Positions 1 through 9,707 of a DNA stretch of 39,677 bases are shown piece by piece; the stretch's first letter is position 1, and every line of letters starts with the position of its first letter. The translations under genes and the position numbers were made by a program. Source of the DNA: Prolixibacteraceae bacterium (GTDB lineage: Bacteria; Bacteroidota; Bacteroidia; Bacteroidales; Prolixibacteraceae); NCBI GenBank assembly GCA_016931385.1, contig JAFGEV010000018.1:1-39677 (forward strand). Direction: 5' to 3'. A model generated the notes under the pieces. The model saw nothing but the letters and a program-made list of their open reading frames with translations, did no database searches and was not told where the DNA came from.

Positions 1-6
1 ATCCAT

Positions 7-1020
7 CTACCTCATCGGGTACTTCTTTAAAATTTCATCGGCATTCTTCAAAATATCGACATACTGGGCACGGCGGTAAGAAAAATCGTCATTGGTATTG
101 GCTTTTGAGAGTTTTCCTTTAAAAGCATCAAGGGTTGCATAACCTTTTTTGTCCATCCATTTTTCCACATCCGAAAGTACCTGTTTCAGGTAGCCCATGC
201 TGTTTTCATAAAAAGCGCTCACCATTTGAACGGCATCGGCCCCGGCAAGGATCATCTTAACAACATCTTCTCCTGTTTTGATCCCCCTGTTCGCAATAAT
301 TCCAGCTTTAATATTTTTGTAAAGTAATCCGACATATCTCAAGGTAACTTTGTATTCACCCTCTTTTGTCAGTTCCCACGGAAAATGGTATTCTTCTTTC
401 TCAATGTCAATTTCGGGCTGGAAAAAACGGTTAAACAGCACAATGCCATCAGCGCCTGCTTTGTCAAGTTTCTCAATGAAATTGATGGGATTGGTATAGA
501 AAGGACTTAATTTAACTCCCACAGGAATTTTAACAGCCTCTTTAATTTCTTTAAGGATATGCAACTGATGATTCTCAATTTCACTACCGGTTGCCTCCCC
601 TGATACAGGAACACGATAAAAATTCAGTTCCAAAGCATCTACACCGGTTTCTGCCAGTTGTTGTGCATATTCAACCCACGAAGTATTGTATATGGCATTG
701 ACACTTGCAATAACGGGAACTTCAACTTTTTCTTTAAATCGTTTTAGCTTTAGAAGATGTTCTTCTGTTCCCGCGTGTTCAATTTCGGGAAATATTTTTT
801 CCATCTCGGCCGCCCGATGATCATATTCATGAAGTTCTTCATCAAACTGAAGTGATTCAAGCTGTATTTGTTCCTCAAACAGTGTTTTGTATACAATGGC
901 GCCAATGCCTGCTTCAACGGCTTTAGAAATTTGATTTTCATCGCTAACAATGTTGCTTGCTCCCAGTATTACCGGCGACTTTAACGTTAGCCCCAAATAA
1001 AAAGTTGATAGATCGGCCAT
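7..1020 (-). CDS. dihydroorotate dehydrogenase-like flavoprotein
   Basis: The 337-residue protein has the TIM-barrel pattern of the FMN-binding dihydroorotate dehydrogenase superfamily: an N-terminal strand with SPVILGASN near residue 15, KLSPFYTN near residue 170, and late glycine-rich phosphate-binding segments (GIIANRGI, ILAGADAVQM). In true class 1 DHODs the catalytic base lies in an N-x-S/T-C-P-N segment; here the equivalent stretch, residues 133-138, reads NFYRVP, so orotate formation is unlikely. Bacteroidota commonly carry this paralogue annotated only as DHOD-like; its substrate is unknown to me. The start ATG at 1020 is the only sensible one for the family. It stands alone and is divergent from the phosphatase gene starting at 1131. 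Confidence 0.85.
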   Translation of the reverse strand: MADLSTFYLGLTLKSPVILGASNIVSDENQISKAVEAGIGAIVYKTLFEEQIQLESLQFDEELHEYDHRAAEMEKIFPEIEHAGTEEHLLKLKRFKEKVEVPVIASVNAIYNTSWVEYAQQLAETGVDALELNFYRVPVSGEATGSEIENHQLHILKEIKEAVKIPVGVKLSPFYTNPINFIEKLDKAGADGIVLFNRFFQPEIDIEKEEYHFPWELTKEGEYKVTLRYVGLLYKNIKAGIIANRGIKTGEDVVKMILAGADAVQMVSAFYENSMGYLKQVLSDVEKWMDKKGYATLDAFKGKLSKANTNDDFSYRRAQYVDILKNADEILKKYPMR

Positions 1021-1071
1021 ATAATTAATGTTTTATTATGATTTATTTTCTTTTTAAAACAATCAGAATTC

Positions 1072-1079
1072 TATTTTTG
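1072..1079 (+). promoter_or_regulatory. candidate -7 promoter element
   Basis: TATTTTTG matches the Bacteroidota TAnnTTTG -7 element and would give a leader of about 45 bases before the phosphatase ATG at 1131. No clear TTTG -33 element lies at the right spacing, and the region is AT-rich, so the match could be chance. Confidence 0.3.
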
Positions 1080-1130
1080 TTTTAGTAATTTTTGAAAAAT
1101 ATTGATAGTTAACTTTAAAAACGACATACG

Positions 1131-2921
1131 ATGAAATATTTGCCTTTTACATTGTTGTTGACATTAGCAACAATCTTGAACGCGCAGGATATCGTTATAC
1201 TACACACCAACGATCTGCATTCGCACCTGAACGGCCTTGCTCCGGAGTCGGAATATACTCCGCTGAAAAACGACCAGGATCCAACACTGGGAGGTTTTTC
1301 ACGCATTGCAGGCTACATTAACAGCCAGAAAGAAATTTACGGCGATAAACTGCTTGTTGTCGATGCAGGTGACTTCCTGATGGGAACCCTTTTTCAAACC
1401 CTTGAAACAAATGGTGGTTTCCAGTTAAACCTGATGAAGGAAATGGGTTTTGATTTTTGTGCCATCGGGAACCATGAGTTTGATTTTGGTGCCAATATGC
1501 TCGCGAAAATTATCACCGACTCGAAAGTAAAAGGGGAAATACCCCAGTTGTTATGCTCAAATTACCGCCCCTCAAAAATGAAAAACGATGACAAACTGCT
1601 ACTACTCTTCGAAAATGAGACCATATTACCCTATTCTGTTATCGAAAAAAACGGGTTGAGAATTGGGCTTTTGGCTCTGATTGGTGAAGATGCCGAAGAT
1701 GCAATACCCGGCGATTTTGGGGTACGGGTATACAACATTAAACAAAGCGCCCGCAAAACAGCGCGTATGCTTAAAAAGAAAGAAAATGTTGATTTGGTTA
1801 TTGCCCTTTCGCACGCGGGTGTAGAAAAAAACAAGCATGGAGAATGGGACGGTGAGGACGTTGGCCTGGCAAATGTTGTTCCTGAAATCGACCTTGTTAT
1901 CAGCGGGCACACACATACCTATCTGGCCGAGCCAATAGAAACCCGAAACGGGCCCGTTGTACAAACCGGATGCCATGGCTCAAATGTTGGCAGCATTGAA
2001 ATTGAACTTAATGGCAAAGAAAAACCCATTTTTAAATACGCCTTGGTAAAAATGGATGATATGGTTGTTGCAGATGAAAACATTCAAAAAAAGATAGATG
2101 AAAAGGCCGCAAAACTTGGAGAAGATTTGCTGAAGCCTATTGCAACTAATTTTTCCCTTCCGGTTTTTGAAACGGGTTACGACATTTTGTTTGAACATGA
2201 GAACCCTGAAGCAAGCCATATCGGCCCAATGGTTTCCGATGCAGTGTATTTTTACTTGAATGAAATTCATGGACAGGAGGTTGATATTTCAATCGTTGCC
2301 AACGGTGTTGTTAGGCATTCAATCCTTAAAGGGAATAAAGGCCTACAAAACATAAACGATATTTTTAACATTATGCCTATTGGTCAAGGTGAAGGGTTGT
2401 TGCCTGGTTCTCCACTAGGAAAAATATACATTACCGGGAACGAACTCAAGAAAGTAATGGAACTAATCCTGACGGTTTATCCCTCGATGTACGACTACTA
2501 CCTATTTTTTTCTGGCATGCAGATAATTCACAACCCCGACAAAGGGCTTTTCAGAAAAATCTCTGAAATAATTGTCGGGGATGATGTTAAAGGATTTCAA
2601 AAGGTTGACTTTTCGCGAAAAGATACAACACTTTACGGCATTGCCGCCAACAAATACATACTTGGTTTTATTGGTAAAATTAAAAAAATGAGTTTTGGTA
2701 TCGTTAACGTTACACCGAAAGACGCAGAGGGTAAGATAATTGAGAACAACGAATTTCTTATCGACACCGACCCGTATACAGAAGGAATACAGGAGGCCAA
2801 AGAGTGGCTGGCATTGTATTATTACCTGAAATCTTTCGACGATACCAACGGAAACGGTATCCCCGATATGCCCGATACATACAAAAACAAAGTCAATCCG
2901 GTTTACGTTTCAGCCCAGTGA
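1131..2921 (+). CDS. secreted metallophosphatase / 5'-nucleotidase family protein
   Basis: The 596-residue protein starts with a signal peptide (residues 1-19, ending LNAQ). The calcineurin-like phosphoesterase domain has its metal ligands in order: HTNDLHSH (D28, H30), DAGD (D78, D81), GNHEFD (N114, H115) and GHTH at residues 259-262. A C-terminal 5'-nucleotidase domain follows from about residue 340 (VANGVVRHSI, then GSPLGKIYITGNEL). The family hydrolyses nucleotides or UDP-sugars outside the cytoplasm with two metal ions; the exact substrate cannot be read here. Length fits UshA/YfkN-like proteins. The end (DDTNGNGIPDMPD) resembles a calcium-binding thrombospondin-type-3-like loop. It is monocistronic and ends 21 bases before the convergent hicB. 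Confidence 0.88.
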   Translation: MKYLPFTLLLTLATILNAQDIVILHTNDLHSHLNGLAPESEYTPLKNDQDPTLGGFSRIAGYINSQKEIYGDKLLVVDAGDFLMGTLFQTLETNGGFQLNLMKEMGFDFCAIGNHEFDFGANMLAKIITDSKVKGEIPQLLCSNYRPSKMKNDDKLLLLFENETILPYSVIEKNGLRIGLLALIGEDAEDAIPGDFGVRVYNIKQSARKTARMLKKKENVDLVIALSHAGVEKNKHGEWDGEDVGLANVVPEIDLVISGHTHTYLAEPIETRNGPVVQTGCHGSNVGSIEIELNGKEKPIFKYALVKMDDMVVADENIQKKIDEKAAKLGEDLLKPIATNFSLPVFETGYDILFEHENPEASHIGPMVSDAVYFYLNEIHGQEVDISIVANGVVRHSILKGNKGLQNINDIFNIMPIGQGEGLLPGSPLGKIYITGNELKKVMELILTVYPSMYDYYLFFSGMQIIHNPDKGLFRKISEIIVGDDVKGFQKVDFSRKDTTLYGIAANKYILGFIGKIKKMSFGIVNVTPKDAEGKIIENNEFLIDTDPYTEGIQEAKEWLALYYYLKSFDDTNGNGIPDMPDTYKNKVNPVYVSAQ

Positions 2922-2942
2922 TTTTAAACCCAAAATAAGACT

Positions 2943-3278
2943 CTAAACATTTACATTTTTTAAAAGCACTTCATTGATGTATTTATTGATGGAGAGTCCC
3001 CGGGTTTTCGCTGATGTTGCAATACGCCGGTGCAATTCAGGGCTGATACGGACATTGAAGCTACCTCTATAGCTCTTTTCGGCTTCAATATTTTCCCTTT
3101 CACAATCTTTAATGTGCTCATCGACTACAAAATGAAAAGCATCGGTTAATTCTTTTACTGAACTACCCTCAAATGTAACCAAGTCATTTATCCCTTCAAT
3201 CTTTCCAAAAAAGACTTCATCATCGGCAGAGAAATGTACACTGCCAATGAATCCTTTATATTGTAATATATCTTTCAT
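2943..3278 (-). CDS. hicB: HicB-family antitoxin
   Basis: This 111-residue protein has the two-part HicB plan. Its partially degraded RNase H-like N-terminal half includes YKGFIGSVHFSADDEVFFGKI and a DAFHFVVDEHI helix. Its C-terminal ribbon-helix-helix DNA-binding domain runs from about residue 75 (FNVRISPELHRR, then SINKYINEVL). HicB neutralises the HicA mRNA interferase and represses its own operon. I place the start at the ATG at 3278 because GGGGG lies about five bases upstream and the protein begins MKDILQYKG as in relatives. An in-frame ATG at 3296 would overlap the hicA stop by four bases and is the alternative. It is the second gene of the toxin-antitoxin operon. Confidence 0.88.
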   Translation of the reverse strand: MKDILQYKGFIGSVHFSADDEVFFGKIEGINDLVTFEGSSVKELTDAFHFVVDEHIKDCERENIEAEKSYRGSFNVRISPELHRRIATSAKTRGLSINKYINEVLLKNVNV

Positions 3279-3292
3279 ACTGCCCCCTGTTA

Positions 3293-3535
3293 TCATAATA
3301 TTTTTTCTTCTTTTAACTTTTCGATAATAAAGTTTAGTTGATATTTTTTTAACAAGTTACCGGGATGAGGCTTATGAAGCTTAATTTTATGACCTTCTGT
3401 TTTAAAACAAACCCTTGAACCACTGCACTGCTCCTCGGTATATCCCAACATAACCAGCAATGTTTTCAATTCTGAATATGAAAAATCCGAAGGTCTGGAT
3501 AAAAAACGGGTCAATAATTTTTCAGCTTTTGTCAT
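3293..3535 (-). CDS. hicA: HicA-family mRNA interferase toxin
   Basis: This 80-residue product belongs to the longer HicA variant found in Bacteroidota: an N-terminal KAEKLLTRFLSRP helix, a FSYSELKTLLVMLGY segment, and the end GHKIKLHKPHPGNLLKKYQL. HicA folds like a double-stranded RNA-binding domain and cleaves mRNA until bound by HicB. The start at 3535 (MTKAEK) matches relatives and lies downstream of a TAnnTTTG element at 3550-3557. In-frame starts further upstream (ATG 3562, TTG 3571) lie in or before that promoter. GGGG directly abuts the ATG, so initiation is probably not classical Shine-Dalgarno. The toxin gene precedes the antitoxin gene, the usual hicAB order. Confidence 0.87.
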   Translation of the reverse strand: MTKAEKLLTRFLSRPSDFSYSELKTLLVMLGYTEEQCSGSRVCFKTEGHKIKLHKPHPGNLLKKYQLNFIIEKLKEEKIL

Positions 3536-3549
3536 CCCCTTTTTATAAG

Positions 3550-3557
3550 CAAAGATA
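3550..3557 (-). promoter_or_regulatory. candidate hicAB promoter -7 element
   Basis: Read on the minus strand this is TATCTTTG, an exact TAnnTTTG match. Transcription would begin a few bases on, leaving a leader of about 10 bases before the hicA ATG at 3535. A -33 TTTG element is not evident at standard spacing; the segment where it would lie is occupied by the inverted repeat at 3567-3587. Confidence 0.5.
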
Positions 3558-3566
3558 CACATTTTT

Positions 3567-3587
3567 TGCAACTAATATCTAGTTGCA
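3567..3587. promoter_or_regulatory. inverted repeat, likely hicAB operator
   Basis: TGCAACTA and TAGTTGCA form a perfect 8-base inverted repeat separated by five bases. It lies just upstream of the hicAB -7 element, where a ribbon-helix-helix repressor such as HicB is expected to bind. The role is inferred from position and symmetry. Because it also lies close to the 3' end of the EFR1 gene (3616), it is unlikely to be that gene's terminator: no T-run follows on the minus strand. Confidence 0.6.
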
Positions 3588-3615
3588 TTTTCTTTCTGGA
3601 AGTTTGCTTAAAACC

Positions 3616-4482
3616 TTATTTCAAATTTATTAGCATATCTGAAAGCTTGACGTCAGGGTGGTGGTATGTTACGCCTTCTTTCCGGTTCCAGTGGTTGACT
3701 GCTTGTTGCGGGCACCATTCAGTGCAGGCCATGCACATTTCACAATGGTTTTGCCAAATGGGTTTATCATTTATGATTTTGATATTACCGGCCGGGCATA
3801 TTTTTTCACATACACCACACCCGTTACACGCTTCGGTGCTGAAAATACTATTATCTGACAGATAAATTAATTCAGGAAACGAAAGTGTTGAATCAGGAGA
3901 AACTTTTGCTTTTTTCTTCAGATCGTTTACATAAAGGTTTTTCAGCATCAGGTACAGCGGGGTCATTGTCAGGTTCAGCAATGATTTAAGGATTTGGTGC
4001 TTATTCTTTTTCCTCTTTTTTATCCGCTTACAGATGTCCTCAATTTTTTTATGACTGTCGGAAAACATCTTATCATGGTCGTGTTTTACGTATGGCGGGT
4101 ACTGCAAATTATTCATAGGAAGCCTAACCGAAAATTCAGCAGTAAGCTTTCCTCCTGACTTTCTGATAATTCTTCCCAGGTTCTTCAAGGTAGGAAGCGC
4201 ATTCACATTTTCATATCCTCCGCAGGTACAAACTGCAAACACATATCTTGAATTGGTGTTTTTGAGCTTTCTGACAAATTTTTCAACCATAACAGGAACG
4301 CCGGTATGCTGTGCAAGATAGGCAGGGAAAACAATACCAATAACATCTGCAGTGGTTTCGATTTTGCTTTGTCCTACAACAGAAGCTATTGGTATCAATG
4401 TTCCATTAATTTTTTCGGCAATGCTACAGGCAACATATAATGAGTTTCCTGTGCCTGAAAAGTAATATACTTCAATATTCAT
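3616..4482 (-). CDS. EFR1-family flavodoxin-ferredoxin protein
   Basis: The 288-residue protein fuses a flavodoxin-like domain to a double ferredoxin domain. The FMN phosphate loop is SGTGNS at residues 9-14, in the typical YYFSGTGNS context of EFR1 proteins. Two complete [4Fe-4S] motifs follow: C219, C222, C225, C229 and C247, C250, C253, C257. The middle (residues 150-200) is lysine-rich and probably helical. The family is presumed to transfer low-potential electrons in the cytoplasm; partners are unknown. The next gene in the same direction is the pair hicAB at 3535; the preceding one is a CPBP protease 23 bases upstream, so these two may be co-transcribed. Confidence 0.88.
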   Translation of the reverse strand: MNIEVYYFSGTGNSLYVACSIAEKINGTLIPIASVVGQSKIETTADVIGIVFPAYLAQHTGVPVMVEKFVRKLKNTNSRYVFAVCTCGGYENVNALPTLKNLGRIIRKSGGKLTAEFSVRLPMNNLQYPPYVKHDHDKMFSDSHKKIEDICKRIKKRKKNKHQILKSLLNLTMTPLYLMLKNLYVNDLKKKAKVSPDSTLSFPELIYLSDNSIFSTEACNGCGVCEKICPAGNIKIINDKPIWQNHCEMCMACTEWCPQQAVNHWNRKEGVTYHHPDVKLSDMLINLK

Positions 4483-4505
4483 AAGGAATGATGATTGGTT
4501 TTTAT

Positions 4506-5192
4506 TTATTGAACCATAAACACTGAAACAATGCTCAACACATTACCTCCCATGTGGGCAATAATTGCATGGATGTTGTTGTTGTTTTTCTCCTGGTGAT
4601 AACCCGATAATAAACCAAGAAAAAAGGTAAAAAGAACAATTCGCAGTATAAATAATCCACTTGCCCCTGTGGTAATTAAAATCAAATGAGCGGCACCAAA
4701 CATCAACGCACTAATTATTACGGGCAACGATAATTTTGTTCCTGAAATATCCAGTTTATATCGTTTAAGAGGTCTCAAAATATTCATTAAAAATCCTCGG
4801 AATAACAGTTCTTCACATATGCTAGCATAAAAGAAAACAAACAATAGAACCTGCATCGGTTTCATTTCTGACAGAAGCGGGTGAGCTTCATTTTTCCCTC
4901 CGGTTTTAATGATAATAAATGAAAGCACGATATTAACTACAATCGCAACCACAATTCCAAATAAGAATGGTTTTACCAGGGTTTTAAATTTGGGAATTGC
5001 AATTTTGTACCTGGTGGTTTTCTTCATGACAATAATCAGTATAATGGATAATATCATCATCACCGAATGGGTAACAAACGAGCGGGGGAAAAAACCCGAA
5101 ACAGGAGAAAACTTTGTACCAATTAAATTGGCAGCAAGAAAAATTACTGTAGTAAGGATTAATCCATAAATAATCCGTTCACTGTTTTTCAT
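4506..5192 (-). CDS. CPBP-family intramembrane glutamic protease
   Basis: The 228-residue integral membrane protein has about seven hydrophobic segments. It carries the family's catalytic signature: EELLFRG (E127, E128, R132), then F165-x3-H169 (FGAAH) and H213-x3-N217 near the C-terminus. These motifs define the CPBP (CAAX protease / bacteriocin-processing) family, which cleaves substrates within the membrane; the natural substrate cannot be inferred. Length is typical. It precedes the EFR1 gene by 23 bases on the same strand. The ATG at 5192 puts charged residues (KNSER) before the first membrane helix, as expected. Confidence 0.87.
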   Translation of the reverse strand: MKNSERIIYGLILTTVIFLAANLIGTKFSPVSGFFPRSFVTHSVMMILSIILIIVMKKTTRYKIAIPKFKTLVKPFLFGIVVAIVVNIVLSFIIIKTGGKNEAHPLLSEMKPMQVLLFVFFYASICEELLFRGFLMNILRPLKRYKLDISGTKLSLPVIISALMFGAAHLILITTGASGLFILRIVLFTFFLGLLSGYHQEKNNNNIHAIIAHMGGNVLSIVSVFMVQ

Positions 5193-5252
5193 ATAATTTT
5201 AGTATTAAGTATCTGAAATCATAAAAATTAAATTACAAAATTAATTGCCCTT

Positions 5253-6353
5253 CTAAATTTTAATAAATACTTTTTTACGGTATAAAATCCAGACAGGGAA
5301 GTAACAAATTACAACATAAACCACAGCCCATAAAAGCGAAGCCAGGTTTTGGGGTAAAAAGCCCGAAAAAACATCCATGAAATGGTTTTGTAACGAGCCG
5401 CTGCCAAAATTGATATATCCCAAAGGATAATACAGCAGATAATGTAAAATGTATGCAGTAATGGCATTGGCCCCGAAAACTATTCCTGGTTTGGTCCATT
5501 TGTTCCATCCCTTCATGTCAACAATAAAAATCATCAAAGCCCACAACAGGGAGGCCAGGCCTGAGGTTACCAGAACGAACGAACTGCTCCAGACATTTTT
5601 ATTGACGGGGAAGGATGAGGAAAGAAGCAAACCTGCAATAAGTAATGATATTCCAAAGATTAACAGTGCAATGCATTTCTGCGAGAATTTCCCAAGTTGT
5701 TTTACTAAGATTGATGCCCATACTCCCAGCAGTGTTGTAACAATAGAAGGGAAAGTACTTAGAATGCCCTCCGGATCCCAGGTTTTAAAATACATCGCCC
5801 CTGGCAACAACTTACCATCTACCCAGGCTGTCCAGCTCATTTCGGGCGTAAAAACCACACCATGCCCCGGTACCGGGATAAACATGGTGAGTATCCAGTA
5901 GCCCAACAGAAGGATTAGTCCTACGATGATCTGCACCGTTCGGGAAGCATAAATAAAAAGCAGTTAGGCAGCCAGGTAACATAATGCAATGCGCTGCAAT
6001 ACCCCGGCCACGCGCAACGGAAATGTAAAGTGGACCGACATCCAGTTAAGGAAAAGCCCAATAACAAAAATCACCAGGGTTCGATAAATAATTTTCCCGG
6101 CTATCTTCGTTTTAGACACATTTTGTTCGAGCCTTTTACCCAAGGCAAGCACAATGGAAGCCCCCACAATAAAAAGGAAAAACGGGAAAACCAGGTCGGC
6201 AAGCGTAAGCCCGTTAAACGAGGCATGGCGCAGCATAGGGTAAACATGGTCCCACGAACCTGGTACGTTTACCAGTATCATCCCGGCAATGGTAAACCCG
6301 CGCAGGGCATCGAGTGAAAAGAGCCTTTTAGATGGTTTGTTTTCATTATCCAT
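5253..6353 (-). pseudogene. DUF5009/DUF1624-type acyltransferase, broken by an in-frame TAA
   Basis: Two open stretches lie in the same minus-strand frame and are parted only by a TAA at 5964-5966. Joined, they encode about 366 residues of a multi-pass membrane protein. It opens with RLFSLDALRGFTIAGMILVN, the hallmark of the heparan-alpha-glucosaminide N-acetyltransferase-like (NagX/DUF5009) family. Also seen are a second helix with LVFPFFLFIVGASI and, just before the stop, VLQRIALCYLAA, a conserved family segment. Translation after the stop continues sensibly (LLFIYASRTVQIIVGLILL), so neither frameshift nor deletion is needed. The start at 6353 (MDNENKPSKR) is preferred over an upstream ATG-less extension to 6413. 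The family transfers acetyl or similar groups to sugars across the membrane. It may be a genuine nonsense mutation, a sequencing error, or readthrough. Confidence 0.85.
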
Positions 6354-6511
6354 CTGAAAAATATTTTTTAAACAGTTAAGGAAGTCTGTATAAATAACTT
6401 TTTGAAATTGCACAAAATAAAGTCTAACAAGTCTTTTTACACGCCTATGAAAAACAGTTATAATTTATGGGTTGAAGATAATTCAAATTACTATTTGATT
6501 TTTTGAAGGTA

Positions 6512-7561
6512 TTAATGCCCGTTTAAAATAATTTGTCTCGTTAAAACATTTTCACCTTTATTAATTATTATTTGATAAAAACCATGAGGTAAACCAGTTA
6601 AATCATAAGTTTTATCACTACTAATTTTTTCATCTTGTACTACTTTCCCATCTAACGAAATTATTCGCAACTTAACATCTTCAGTTTTTAAACCTACAAT
6701 ATTAATATGACCATTTGTTGGATTTGGATATATTTTTACGCTTGCTTTATTAACAAAGGGGTTATTATCAATTATATCACTATCTACAAAAAAGACATTA
6801 TTAACCAGATCATATTCAGTTTCATTGTCTTGTTTGTCAAGAAATCCAATCCTGAAATGATAATAACCTCTTTTTGTCTCATAAGGTATGGTAACATCCA
6901 AAGTATAATTGTTTGTGCCAATTTGTAACAGTTGATTGTTTACATAATTTCCGAAATAATATGTAATTTTATTGTTTTCTTCATCTAACAATGTATAATT
7001 ACAAAAATAAAAGCCAGATACATCGTCAGTAATTTCCATATTTAAAGTGACTGTTTCTTTAATTTTAACAGTGTCCGGATTTACACTGATTGAAATTAAT
7101 TCCGGGCCAAGTGTATCAGGAGAATCAGACAGGACATAGAACGAATCGATTGGATATGTTCCACTATAAAATATATTTGAACTATTGTCAGAAATTACAA
7201 TAGATTCAATAATCGTTTTGCAACTGGCAGCCCATTTCGATATTGGATACTTTAATTTAAAAATATTATCACCTATGTCCGTAAATATATTATATTCTGA
7301 AGATGGATAATAATCTGGGAAAAACAATGAATAAACCAATCCGTCATATTGATTTCTGAGACTCAATTCCATCCTATCTATATCTGATTGACTGTCATAC
7401 GCACGAATAAATATTTCGACACTATCTCCATTAAATACAGTGTCATTTTCTATCCAGAGGCTTTGAAATACAGGAGGAGTTGTATCCTGGGCATGTGCAG
7501 GCAATATAAAATACATTAAGCAAAATAATATGAATACAGTTTTTAACTCTTTTATATGCAT
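6512..7561 (-). CDS. secreted protein with type IX secretion sorting domain
   Basis: Starting at the ATG at 7561 the product is 349 residues. The signal peptide is MHIKELKTVFILFCLMYFIL and ends in AHAQ; the in-frame start at 7585 adds eight residues before a normal signal sequence and is less likely. The middle looks like two Ig-like beta-sandwich modules, each introduced by D-T-x-x-P/G-x-x-x-S (DTTPPVFQSL; DTLGPELISI), a pattern common in surface proteins of this phylum. The last ~75 residues form a type A T9SS sorting domain (KIYPNPTNGHINI ... GLPHGFYQIII). No enzymatic motif is seen. Its base composition looks more AT-rich than its neighbours, which could mean recent acquisition. Confidence 0.8.
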   Translation of the reverse strand: MHIKELKTVFILFCLMYFILPAHAQDTTPPVFQSLWIENDTVFNGDSVEIFIRAYDSQSDIDRMELSLRNQYDGLVYSLFFPDYYPSSEYNIFTDIGDNIFKLKYPISKWAASCKTIIESIVISDNSSNIFYSGTYPIDSFYVLSDSPDTLGPELISISVNPDTVKIKETVTLNMEITDDVSGFYFCNYTLLDEENNKITYYFGNYVNNQLLQIGTNNYTLDVTIPYETKRGYYHFRIGFLDKQDNETEYDLVNNVFFVDSDIIDNNPFVNKASVKIYPNPTNGHINIVGLKTEDVKLRIISLDGKVVQDEKISSDKTYDLTGLPHGFYQIIINKGENVLTRQIILNGH

Positions 7562-7868
7562 CTTTTTATAGTGTTGACGAATCATTAAATATCGTGTTTT
7601 TAGAAAGTTTACAACCTAAATATCAGTCAAATAGTAATATCTTTTCAGGTTTATGCCCCGAAAATTTCCCTTATGCTTTAGGAGCTTATTCGTATCCATT
7701 TTTTCAGCTTGATATTGAATTCTTAGTTAGGGGAAAAATACAGTATCCCAAATTTAATGCAATATTTTTGTATGTACTGTCGTCTTGCTTATTGTTTTTC
7801 AGAAAAATATTTTCATAAAAAAGGGCAACCTTTCGGATGCCCTCTTTAAAAAAACTTTATTTAATAGA
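7562..7868. other. gene-free interval
   Basis: About 300 bases between the T9SS cargo gene and gdhA. Apart from the gdhA terminator at 7818-7842 I see nothing supported. A 74-codon plus-strand reading frame here has no signal sequence, no family resemblance and runs into the terminator. Confidence 0.6.
7812..7842 (-). terminator. rho-independent terminator of gdhA
   Basis: On the minus strand GGGCA pairs with TGCCC, with a further CC/GG pair inside across an A-A mismatch and a four-base loop. The hairpin is followed at once by TTTTTTATG. It begins about 26 bases after the gdhA stop codon at 7869. Confidence 0.85.
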
Positions 7869-9254
<1,386 letters not shown>

Positions 9255-9387
9255 CTATTCGTGTTTATTAAGCGTTTTTTGTATAACCAAAACTTGCTGT
9301 AAAATGAAGGAATAAAAATACTATTCCCATTAAAGGACTTGTAAAAACTATTGTTTTTTAAGTGATTTACTTAGGGGGAAGTTAAGC

Positions 9388-9513
9388 TTGAGGCTGAGGC
9401 TGAGGCTGAGGCTGAGGTTGAGGCTGAGGTTGAGATTGAGGTTAAGGTTGAGGTTGAGGTTGAGGCTGAGGTTGAGGCTGAGGCTGAGGTTGAGGCTGAG
9501 ATTGAGGTTGTGG
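9388..9513. repeat. 21-unit hexanucleotide tandem repeat, YTGAGG
   Basis: Twenty-one uninterrupted 6-base units fill exactly 126 bases. The consensus is (C/T)TGAGG: eight units begin with C and most others with T, and the rest of the unit is nearly invariant (exceptions: TTGAGA at 9430, TTAAGG at 9442, CTGAGA at 9496, and a final TTGTGG). There are no indels. It lies outside genes, with purine-rich GAGG on the plus strand. Confidence 0.95.
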
Positions 9514-9520
9514 TATTGTT

Positions 9521-9552
9521 AGAATGTAGGGCTGTGAGAATGTGGAACTGTG
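9521..9552. repeat. tandem duplication of a 16-mer
   Basis: AGAATGTAGGGCTGTG is followed directly by AGAATGTGGAACTGTG, identical at 13 of 16 positions. It sits eight bases after the hexamer array and may share its origin in replication slippage. Confidence 0.75.
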
Positions 9553-9707
9553 TGAATTGTGAGTTTCTTATATGGAAACTTTAGGTCATTCATCCAGTCA
9601 TCAGTTGTTCATCTGAATGTTCATCTGCCTTCTGCCCTTCGCCTTTTCTGCGCTGACCATGATTATTTCGGGGAAAGAGGAAAAGCTAGCTGCCAGTGTC
9701 TGGAAAA

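Noticed and set aside
1626-1976. Long frames antisense to the phosphatase and other genes
   Set aside because: They are shadows of coding regions; the plus-strand frames carry clear domain motifs.
5253-6353. Two separate small membrane genes
   Set aside because: Both halves lie in the same frame and together make one recognisable acyltransferase; the second half lacks a plausible start (GTG inside a membrane helix).
7594-7818. 74-codon plus-strand frame
   Set aside because: No signal or domain, poor start context, and it ends inside the gdhA terminator region.
9388-9513. Possible CRISPR array
   Set aside because: Units are only six bases and contiguous without spacers; no cas genes are nearby.
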